From Phytophthora colocasiae (lineage: Eukaryota > Oomycota > Peronosporomycetes > Peronosporales > Peronosporaceae): DNA of 64,000 nucleotides. The notes beneath the pieces are model-generated. The model saw nothing but the letters and a program-made list of their open reading frames with translations, ran no database searches and was not told where the DNA came from. The stretch covers positions 3,038,001 to 3,102,000 of the forward strand of contig JAGKQI010000091.1 in the NCBI GenBank assembly GCA_018806915.1, read 5' to 3'. Made by a program: the position numbers and the translations under genes. Each line of letters opens with the position of its first letter. Position 1 is the first letter of the stretch. This document shows positions 56,138 through 64,000 of this stretch, in pieces.

Positions 56138-56597
56138 TGTAATAGGTCTACCTAGACCTATTAGGTGGCGTACACGTGTGCTTACGTGTATGAGGAAGCG
56201 TGCAATTAGAATAGACTTAATTTAAGTATACTTATTTAAATAAGTTTAATTAAATCAAATATAACTAAATTAAACTGCAAAATACCGTAAAAATGAGAAC
56301 TGTTATTGAATTTGGCATAAGCCAATTATGGAACTCCTAAAACTGTTTATAATCTATTTCTAAAGGGTCTACCAACGTGTGTTGGCAGAAACTCTGCTCA
56401 GTGATTGGTAGAAATCCGTTACTTTCTACCAATAATATGCACAAATGCACACGAACCATCCAATAATGTGGTTCGCCCATGTATCCATTGGTGTGTACAG
56501 CACACCAAGGTCTGAGGCCCATTTCCAACCTCTAACAGTTATCCTAACTGTTAGAGTTACAAGTGGTACAACCACTTGTACGTGTAACCCCGTTACA
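56138..56597 (-). repeat. 5' LTR of element A, main copy
   Basis: It is 460 bp, the inverted partner of 10736-11194. GCACT (56598-56602) follows on the outside. It contains a perfect hairpin with 12-bp arms, CTCTAACAGTTA/TAACTGTTAGAG (56530-56556). Confidence 0.9.
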
Positions 56598-56602
56598 GCA
56601 CT

Positions 56603-57910
56603 GGTCACTGTGTGAAGTCATTGCAGGAGCGACTGCGAACGTTGAAGAAGGCGTGGGGCAATGATATCCGGCGTTTCCCTCCAAGCTTCTACGCAAAAGT
56701 GCGCCGTCCACGTGGTCGGCCACCAGCGGTGACTCGTCAGTTGCGGCTTGGTGCGACCAATCCGCAAAGACAACGTACAGACACAGGAGATCCAGCACCG
56801 CTCCGAAGCTCAGGCGAATGTGAATCACAATATCTTCCTCCAGCACCGCTCCGAAGCTCAGGCGAATGTGAATCACAATATCTTCCTCCAGCATATCCGC
56901 GACATCCTGCTGTAAAAATCCCACCACGACCACCACGTGCACAGCTCCGAGCAGAAACTCCACGGCAGACCCCCACAACACCACAAGTGGCTCCAGTTCA
57001 TCCTCCGACATTGCCTCCATCAAGTAACCTACAACCTACAAGTACGGCACCGTCGCCACGCCCAGCAGATACTGTTGCTCGTGAAAATTCGCCAGAAGTA
57101 ACAGACGAATCTCGGCCAACACCTGAAGGCACCGTCAAACTATTTGCTGTTGCTGGAGCTTCGCTGGCGTTACGCTCCGCTCGTGATGACGGCGCAGCAG
57201 TAATCTCAAGCGACACCAGCAGCAATACGGGATCGACAGACACTTTGGAGGCCCCAGAAGAAGAACGATCACCCCCAATGTCACCGTCAAGGTGTGAGCA
57301 AACTGTAGCAACGATTTTTGCTGACGTTCCTCGTGAAGTGGTTATCCAGGGCACCAACAAGAAGCCCCACCGCAATGCCGGCGAGTTGATGCCGTGTAGA
57401 ATTTCTTCTCTTATCCGTGAGCTGGGTGAACTTGACAATTCGGGTATCTTCCTCGATATCGGTGCCGGGGTCGGGAATGTGGTGGCGCAAGTTGCCCTAG
57501 GCACTAACGTGAACAAAGCTATCGGCATTGAAGTTCGCCGCGATTTATACGAGCTTGGAGTCGCGATGATGTCAAATTTTATGAGCTCAAGGCGGTTATA
57601 CGAGAGAGCCCAGCTAGTTTGCAAGGACGCCGTCGACCTGCGCATTGCATCTACGCCACCATACGCTGACGCATCAGTTGTATACTGGAACAATTTCCTC
57701 TTCGAACCACAAGCTATCGAACATTTGAAAGATGAGCTTGTTGGTATGTTCCTCTTGAGAAAGCTGGTCAGCTCTCTAAATTTCTGCCCGAGACACCGCA
57801 ACGGTTGTCAAAACCCGTTCTGTCAAGCATTCAAGCTGGTGAAAGTGTTAGATCTTCCTTGCAGCTGGAAGGCTGATTTCCAACATATATTTTTGTACGA
57901 GTCGGACTGA
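56603..57910 (+). pseudogene. SANT/DOT1-like histone methyltransferase gene, main part
   Basis: The frame is open from GHCVKSLQERLRTLKKAWG (second half of the SANT domain) to a stop at 57910. An AT-hook-like RPRGRPP and a Pro/Ser/Thr-rich linker with a 48-bp tandem duplication (56795-56842, 56843-56890) follow. The C-terminal third is DOT1-like: SSLIRELGELDNSGIFLDIG, the SAM-binding DIGAGVGNVV, GIEVRRDLYELG, VVYWNNFLFEP and LRKLVSSLNFCP. DOT1 enzymes methylate lysine 79 of histone H3. No ATG belongs to this part, because the start lies at 9572, beyond element A. Except for the split and a one-base deletion near 9655, the gene looks complete. It is carried inside a PiggyBac-like element together with a transposase. 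Confidence 0.85.
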
Positions 57911-57984
57911 GTTGACGTTCATAAGGAAACAGAACAATATATATTCACAATGTTTACTTTACTCAAGTGACTTGCCATTTAGCT

Positions 57985-59182
57985 GCCTCAAGAAGAGCGA
58001 GTGTCCAGCTACTTTAGCAGCCAAGGACCTCTTCCTTGGGGTGAAGGTGCTGATCTACGGTTGTCACTTCGAGCTGCAGGACTATCTGGACCCGTACATG
58101 ACTGGGAAATTGGGACAAGAGCAACAGAAATCCGTTCTGAAGATCTAAGCTCGCATGATAGATCATGTCGGCGCAGTACTAAACTTCCTCTTGCACCAGA
58201 CGTTCGCATTCTCGGCTGTGAAGATGATGCAGGTGGGCGAACCACTTGCGGCGAAACTGTACAAGCTGCAACGAGATACTGAGGATTTAGAGGTGCGGGT
58301 TAACCAGTTGACTAGTTCTATGGAACTCGTTCAGGAAAACTGTCTTGAGAAACTCAAGCAGGTTGTGACGAGTTTGAGCGCACGCTTCAATGCTCAACCT
58401 GGGAATTCGAGAGCGCTTCGTCGGTCCTGGAAGCACAACATCTACCCAGCCTTTACTTTGAGACTCTTCACTCTCCGACGACAGCGTTTGAGAATTGTAC
58501 GTGCTGTGTGGTGCTTTCTCGTGTGGTCAAGGAAGGCTTAGCTGGAGAGGTGGTATCCGATATCCAGGACGACGGTGGAGTACTATGGAGCTGTTCATCC
58601 TTGATCGCACCACTGCCCCTGGAAGTCTACGAAGGCGTCGTACCGCACTTCAACGAACCTGTCATTCATCACTGGCCCATGTCTTGCCATGGAGCTGGTG
58701 GGCAACATTCACAAGACGTTGTCACCCAGTTCCGTGCTAGTGCCGGTCCTTGGGACGTCGAAATGGCTAAAGAGCTGAAACCGCAGACCATCCGCGCCAA
58801 ATTCGGTCATGATAGTGAACGTAGCGCCGTCCATTGCGCTGATCTCGTTGAGGATGGCGTCCTAATTCTTCGACACCCAGTCAAATGCAGCCTACAAGCT
58901 ATCGCGTGCTCTGCGGTTGAAGTAAAGACCAAGATGTTGAAGAAAATGGACGAGCAGAAGCCGCACTTCGCTGATTTCCTCCAGCATTGCGAATGGAACT
59001 GGACGACTTCTTCTTGTGAGTTTAAGCGGGTCATCTCGTTCGTTTGCAGTCCTCGTGGCCTTCTGGAGCCTTCAGTGTCAATATCTAGAGGCTCAGCACT
59101 CTCTTTCGCTGGAGATGGCAATGAAAAAGACGTTGGAGAGAAAGTAGGAGCGTTGGATCATACACGCGCCCAGAACGTCTAG
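57985..59182 (+). pseudogene. Unidentified plus-strand gene pieces downstream of DOT1
   Basis: Three frames with protein-like composition follow one another: LAAKDLFLGVKVLIYGCHFE (to about 58148), a coiled-coil piece with LQRDTEDLEVRVNQLTSSME (58155 to about 58370), and a 58375-59182 frame reading EVVSDIQDDGGVLWSCSS and KPQTIRAKFGHDSERSAVHC. Frame changes near 58150 and 58370 could be frameshifts or unseen introns. I do not recognise the family. The piece occupies the place where the C-terminal part of the PiggyBac transposase would be expected on the other strand. Confidence 0.4.
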
Positions 59183-59207
59183 CAGGCTTTGAACTTGTGC
59201 TACCAGT

Positions 59208-60829
59208 TCAGTGATTGATGCGTTTTGTTCGGTGCGACAGACTGAATCGCGATCTTCGACACCAACTATGTATACTGCAAACCTTCCGCAGGATTTTGAA
59301 CCGACGCAGTGGCATCACGTCGTCGAGCCCAACCGATGATCCACCCAAGATCGAGTTCTCTAGTTGTGTACCCCAGTAGTTAGCGTATTCGCCTTTGTCA
59401 ATAAGAGCCATGTAGAGTAGGATCCCCAAAAATGTCATGACTTCATCTAGGGTAAACGGTGTCCCGACTGCGATGCTGTTTTGACGAGCATAGGCATTCG
59501 TCTCTCCAACAACCTGCTGCCAGAACGAAACCGGAACGTACGCTCTTGTGTACCCCAGTAGTTAGCGTATTCGCCTTTGTCAAAAAGAGCCATGTAGAGT
59601 AGGATCCCCAAAAATGTCATGACTTCATCTAGGGTAAACGGTGTCCCGACTGCGATGCTGTTTTGACGAGCATAGGCATTCGTCTCTCCAACAACCTGCT
59701 GCCAGAACGAAACCGGAACGTACGCGAAAAAACTTGACGATGCGGAGTGCTGAAAGATATGTTTGAATTCTGGTCGCAACCGTGTCTTCGTAGATCCGTC
59801 AGCATGTTGATACAGATCTGAGGGAGCGTCACACTTTGCTTCAGGCTCAAATCGGATGCTTTTGATAGCCTCTACCTCTGCTAGTGAGATTGGAAGTTCA
59901 ACCGGTGGCTCGTAGGACTCCATGTACTCCTCCATGAGGTCGGTGTCGTCATCAACATGGACATCCTCGCCATCACCAACAGCGCACAAGCGGCCCCATC
60001 CAACACCAGTAGAGCGCCCGTGTAAAGCACGATAGTTTGTGTTGCCTCGCTGCACGGCGCTAAGAGTCAGGGTTTCCACGTGGTTTTGGAACTGCGAATC
60101 CAACCAGTTTATCTGGAACAACGACTGCTTCAATACTCGGCAAACTCTTCCATCCAGGTACGCACTCCCGACGCCAACGTATTTCTTCTTCTGCGCAATA
60201 AATCCCTCCTTCGAAGGAGAACATGCAATGAGTGTGTCTACATACGTAGTCAACACTGACGGTAACGATTTTTTCTGGGTAGCAGAGCCTTTGGTTGTCG
60301 GTGCATTACATGTTGCGACTGCAGGGCGTGGCGTAGCTGGTGATGCCTCACCAGGCGCTACCGTTGAATCGATTGCCAGTGCGACAGCGGCTGGAATTGA
60401 TGGCGGTCTCGTAGTGGCAACAGGCCCGCGTTCTTCAACACCTGCTAATGGGATCGTTGGTGAGGCTTCATCAAAAGTGGCTTCTTCAACCAAGACTTTA
60501 ACAATACTTCTTCTGGAGGGGGCCTTGCGTTTGGAAGTTACGGAGACTGGTTCTGGTTGGCGGCTTCGTTTGACGCCTGGTTGTGGAGGCTTTGGCTTGT
60601 TCTTTGAGACTTTTGGGCGGCCTCGATTCCGCTTAGCAGGCCCACCGGTATTTTCTTCTTCGTTGTTCGTCTCTAGCCTGGCTGTGCTGGCTGGGTTTTG
60701 CTCTTGTGCCGTCTGCATGCTGGTCATATCTTCGCCTGCCGTTGGTGCTTTAGAGTGTGTATCGGTGAGGACAATGACAGCGTTCTCTGCATCGCGACTT
60801 GCCTCGGATCCTTGCCGACACGTTTCCAT
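59208..60829 (-). pseudogene. PiggyBac-like transposase, truncated
   Basis: The frame is open upstream to about 60874 and beyond without an ATG; the first in-frame ATG is near 60829 (METCRQGSEASRD). An AT-hook-like basic segment (AKRNRGRPKVSKNKPKPP) is followed by the start of a DDE_Tnp_1_7 domain: FWQQVVGETNAYARQNSIAV, FTLDEVMTFLGILLYMALFD, GEYANYWGTQ. A tandem duplication of 182 bp (59364-59543 and 59546-59725) repeats this segment and breaks the frame. The frame resumes as LGGSSVGLDDVMPLRRFKIL and ends at 59208. The catalytic Asp residues of PiggyBac transposases lie beyond this point and are absent, so it cannot be active. Confidence 0.75.
59364..59725. repeat. Tandem duplication, 182-bp period
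   Basis: TTGTGTACCCCAGTAGTTAG to CGGAACGTACGC occurs twice (59364-59543 and 59546-59725) with one notable substitution (CAATAAG against CAAAAAG). 182 is not a multiple of three, so it disrupts the transposase. Confidence 0.9.
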
Positions 60830-60939
60830 CTCAAATGGCGCCAAACGCTTTCTTGCGGGATTGAATTGTGTCAAAAAGGGAAACGCATTGCGTCCGTCGA
60901 CTTTCTATAAACTTGTACAAGATCAGATTCGATAGAATA

Positions 60940-61577
60940 GCACAGTAAAGTATCATTTTATATCATTTTAAAAGGAAGGTGATAGAATTTCAATATTCCA
61001 TACTGAAACCAAGTCATTTACCACATTCATGACTAAAACGTACTCAAGTGCAAAACTGGCTTCCACGTCCAAACACAGGCCTATTGTTGATACATCTACG
61101 CCGTAAATATAATGCTCCTAGCTAGTAGCTAAGCTACACCGTACATTATCTAAGACGAGGAAGTGCACTGGCAGCGTACACGGTGTCCGAGGTCCAGCTC
61201 AAGCGGTGCCGTAAGGAATAGAGCGGGACTCGTAATTATCTTGTATCCACCTCTGTCTGTCTCTGGTTTTTGTGCATTGCGTAAACAAGCTGATTCACAG
61301 CTTGACCAATGAAAAAACTCGCCGTCAACTTTGCTCATCAATTCAAAAATATCAGCCAATGAAAAAAATGCTAAAAAAATACTGAAGAGCGTACCGTGGC
61401 TTATGAAGGGGGGCAAAATGCCCCACTTCATCTTCCAATCAACAGCTTTGCAGAAAGACTCTGATCAGGCAAGTACCGTGCTTTATGAAGGGGGGCAAAA
61501 TGCCCCACTTGATTTATTAACATGCTAACTTTGTATACCATAGTAGCCAAAGAGAATAGACTGTGTTCGCGAAAGGG
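60940..61577. other. Right-end non-coding part of the PiggyBac-like element
   Basis: No gene is seen. It carries subterminal repeats (see next entry) and the terminal CCCTTTCG in inverted orientation before TTAA at 61578-61581. Confidence 0.6.
61391..61510. repeat. Right subterminal repeats of the PiggyBac-like element
   Basis: Two direct copies of about 37 bp, GTACCGTGGCTTATGAAGGG... (61391-61427) and GTACCGTGCTTTATGAAGGG... (61474-61510), each contain GGGGGGCAAAATGCCCC. Their core is the inverse of GGGGCATTTTGCCCCC at the left end. Confidence 0.8.
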
Positions 61578-61581
61578 TTAA

Positions 61582-62165
61582 TCTGATCGGCGTTAATTGC
61601 CCTGGGATTAAAATTAATGATCAATGTTAGCGTCACCGAGCAGCTCGTACTTAAGTGAGAGTTAGGAGACCTGTACCTTCAGTACATAGAAGCCTGGAGG
61701 AACCATCGCGTCACTCACAAAGGTGCCCTAGGCACACGGCACATAAATGAGGGGTAATTTAAAGAGGCCCGCAAGAATTGATTTCATAAATTTCAGTGTT
61801 TGTAGAGATTTATAGGGCGGGGAAATGACTGGCTCCTGTTCACTCTTGAGTAAGGTCGTGCGAAGGTGACTTAATATCGGTGTCACTTGAATGTATATTG
61901 GGCGTGTTTCTCGAATGTTCAAAACACTTTGTGCTCATAGCTACGCTGCCTATGGACAATATGGCCAACAGGGCAACTACACTGTCTACAGTAATTAGTC
62001 TGTGTGCGAAAATAGTCTAAGTTCGAAATTAGTCTTAGTCAGACTATATCTGTGTTTTTTAAAGTTAGGAAATAGTCTGACCGAGCCAACTTCAAAAATA
62101 GTCTGAGTGGTTCATGGTGCAGATCGCTAATCCAACTGGCCGGTTTCGAGTCACCCTTTTGCTTC
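61582..62165. other. Flank right of the PiggyBac-like element, no gene recognised
   Basis: Only short frames are present. Between 62006 and 62110 the motif AATAGTCT (or ATTAGTCT) recurs four times, the last two followed by GA. Confidence 0.4.
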
Positions 62166-63801
62166 CTAAACATTGGTTTTGAAATAAGAGGAGACAAAGT
62201 ACAGATGGCTATAAAGGCCGCAACCGTGCTTCCTTTCCCCATTAAACTGTTTTCTTCGCAGCAAATGTTTGAAGTTTTTCCGGCAACTGGCTGCAGAAGC
62301 TATCAGGGCTGTCAACCACCAAACAGACCGAAATGGTATGCCATACGCAAGGAAGGCGATGATACGGTGTGGCTTATCCCTCGGGCTTGATGGGACGTGG
62401 TCAATCAAGCACTTTGTCCTGACATCATCCTCGACTTGAACCTTGTCGAAGCTCGATTGGCCACCGTATTCGCTCTTTGCCATCTCTGTTCGGATATATT
62501 TCTTGAGGTGAAAATGACAAAGTATCACTTTGACGTCACCAAACTCCTTCTCCAGAATACTGAGTTCGCCCATATCTTTGTCAATCACGATCACTCGAAC
62601 ATCTTGCCACGACGGGTTGTTAGACTTGAACGCCTGAATAGCATCAGTGAGGCACTCTTCGCTTTCAGTTTCCATCAGACTGTGATGAACGTACTGACCC
62701 TAAAGAGAATAATCAATACAAGAATCAGTTTTTTGTACATTCCTGTACCTCCAGCGCCACGTTTGTAGCTAGAGGCACAATCCGAGTACGATAGTACATG
62801 ATGTGTAACTAGAGTATTCAAAATGTAACATTAGGTACTTGAACGTACATGACCGTAAACATCGTTCACCATGAATGAGAAGAGCTTGTTCCGGGATTCA
62901 TTCGTGTTGTGAGTGGTGTCGATGAGAAGAACTTCGGGAAAGGCCTTGAACCAACGACACATTTGTCGCGTCTGCAGCGTAATAGTCTGCGCTGAAGTGG
63001 CATCGTCGATGAAAACAGCAGTGCGATTGCCACGCGTCTTGCAAAAGTTCCGCATCACTGTGTCGAGACGCTTCTCCACACTAATGCCTCCGCGTCGGCG
63101 CACACGCATCCTAGCCACCATATTGTGCACGTCACGAAGAACAATCTTCTTACCTAAGCATTTCCAAGGCAGAATGTTAGTTAATACGCTAAAATAACGA
63201 TAAATACAAGCACTGCACCGGTCTGTTTTCGTAGGTATTGCATGATAAGCTTCGGTTTAGACCCTACAGCCTGAAGCTCGTCAACAAATGCGAGAACCGA
63301 CGGATCGTCGACGCGACGGTTGGAAGCATGGTTGTCAAACCTTGCCTTTGAGACTTGGTGATTGTGTGTAACGCAAGAGTTTGTTACACGCACCATGAAC
63401 TTCTTCTCTGCATCATTCCAGGAGACACCAGCCTTAATATTTGCTTTACAGCCCGTATCGTGGTCAAAAAAAGACTTTCGTATCTCCTTGCTGCGGCTTT
63501 TGCGGGACCACCCGTGTGTACACACCAACCTGATCCAAAAGTTAACGAAATGTTCGGGAACCAGCTGCTCGGCTTGTGCCTCATCACTGTTCGCCACTAA
63601 ACGCGCTGCACGGGCCGTGATCTCACGGTTACGCTTGGCAACCGACGTTGAAGTCCGTTGCCGGAAAATCTGGTGGGTTCGCTTGTAATACTCCTCCATG
63701 TGCGCAGAAAACGCCTCCCAGCTTTCATGCCATTCGATATCGACTGGTAAAGACTCCCAGTCCCGTTCAGGTACCTGGCTTTCTGGCTCGCTGCCGCTCA
63801 T
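62166..63801 (-). pseudogene. FAR1/MULE-type transposase gene, 3' end damaged
   Basis: Minus-strand exons 63801-63219, 63153-62849 and 62699-62166 are joined by two GT-AG introns of 65 and 149 bp; the joins restore RKQTGKKIVLRDVHNMVARM and NDVYGHGQYVHHSLMETESEE. The start is ATG at 63801 (MSGSEPESQVPERDWE), with an in-frame alternative upstream at 63843. The first exon has a FAR1-like zinc-binding region (LVCTHGWSRKSRS, GCKANIKAGVSWN, VTHNHQVSK). The MULE catalytic domain follows: PEVLLIDTTHNTNESR (first Asp), VRVIVIDKDMGELSILEKEF (second Asp) and VKVILCHFHLKKYIR. After about 62420 the sequence stops resembling the family, and the third catalytic residue and SWIM finger were not found. It may be a domesticated-looking gene or a degraded element. 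Confidence 0.7.
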
Positions 63802-63843
63802 ACGGATTTGGCTCTGGCTCGCGGAAATCGACTTGAGCTGCAC

Positions 63844-64000
63844 TGTGGGAAATTTTCAAATGAGCGGCTCTGAGGCTCTTCGGGACGGGCGAAAGGGGGG
63901 AGAGGGGGTGTCAGATTTCCAAAATCTTAAGTTTCTAAAATTCGAGCTGATGGTATTTTATCGACGTAATTTAGCTAAAGCGTACTGTACAAGCTCGTTT
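63844..64000. other. Right edge upstream of the MULE gene
   Basis: No gene is seen. If the MULE is an intact element its left terminal repeat could lie here or beyond the edge. Confidence 0.3.

Larger units (their letters stand above)
9687..56597 (-). mobile_element. Ty3/Gypsy element A, with an internal inverted duplication and nested element B
   Basis: Read on the minus strand the element begins with its 5' LTR (56597-56138) and ends with the last 104 bp of its 3' LTR (9790-9687). It is flanked by GCACT on both sides (9682-9686 and 56598-56602). Internal order on the minus strand is gag, protease, reverse transcriptase, RNase H, integrase and chromodomain. Two things enlarge it: element B (18221-52990) in the RT region, and an inverted copy of DOT1 plus the 5' half of A (9786-14487) inside the 3' LTR. 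Gag, pro and pol carry several frameshifts. The whole element is dense in short perfect hairpins. Confidence 0.8.
9193..61577. mobile_element. PiggyBac-like transposon carrying a SANT/DOT1 gene, bloated by nested insertions
   Basis: The left end is TTAA (9189-9192) followed by CCCTTTCGAGGTCATAGGG. The right end, read inverted, is TTAA (61581-61578) followed by CCCTTTCGCGAACACAG. PiggyBac elements insert at TTAA and have short terminal repeats starting CCC. Subterminal repeats containing GGGGCATTTTGCCCC lie near both ends in opposite orientation. Inside are a minus-strand PiggyBac transposase gene (59208-60829) and a plus-strand SANT/DOT1 gene. The span is 52.4 kb; removing the element A insertion and its 5-bp duplication leaves about 5.5 kb, a normal transposon size. 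The transposase lacks its catalytic region, so this copy is probably non-autonomous. The terminal match is only 8 bp, so the exact ends are less certain than the element's existence. Confidence 0.75.

Noticed and set aside
56612..57910. DOT1 ORF as a complete gene starting at 56612
   Set aside because: The first codon is GTG inside the SANT domain; the ATG start is at 9572 on the other side of element A.

Overview
The window looks like an oomycete nuclear genome, most likely Phytophthora or a close relative. The evidence is a Crinkler-type (CRN) effector gene with an LFLAK-like motif, very short GT-AG introns (65-149 bp), Ty3/Gypsy elements with chromodomain integrases and a second RNase H, a PiggyBac-like element, and a FAR1/MULE-type transposase gene. 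Nearly everything from 9.2 to 61.6 kb is mobile DNA. Boundaries were read by eye from repeats and target-site duplications; no alignment or search was run.

Layout. 1-2036: 5' LTR and gag of a minus-strand LTR retrotransposon (element E) that runs off the left edge. 2284-4888: a three-exon gene for a tepsin-like ENTH/VHS adaptor protein. 4889-7262: gene-poor. 7263-9023 (minus): a CRN effector gene with REase-like and kinase-like domains. 9193-61577: a PiggyBac-like element with TTAA at both ends and GGGGCATTTTGCCCC-type subterminal repeats; it carries a SANT/DOT1-like methyltransferase gene on the plus strand and a truncated PiggyBac transposase on the minus strand. 61.6-64 kb: flank and a three-exon FAR1-MULE transposase gene on the minus strand.

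The PiggyBac element is a Russian doll. Its SANT/DOT1 gene is split at 9686/56603 by Ty3 element A (9687-56597, minus, target duplication GCACT). A's reverse transcriptase is split by Ty3 element B (18221-52990, minus, duplication ATTC). B's RNase H region is split by Ty3 element C (26812-43988, minus, duplication CAGG). Solo LTRs of a family 'D' lie in B (20069-20480, CGCAC) and in C's gag (39964-40375, TTCGG). Before B arrived, part of the DOT1 gene plus the 5' half of A was copied in inverted orientation into A's own 3' LTR (9786-14487, copy 'A1').

The most unusual signals are sequence textures. Element A and solo LTRs D are packed with short perfect hairpins, in coding and non-coding parts alike. 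Elements B and C, homologous along their length, carry different over-represented short words (TCTGAAA/TTTCAGA in B, TTCCGGA/TCCGGAA in C) at corresponding positions. B and C also carry a long antisense ORF between integrase and 3' LTR, share one tRNA primer site, and have GTTAAAC directly before the gag stop, consistent with -1 frameshifting.
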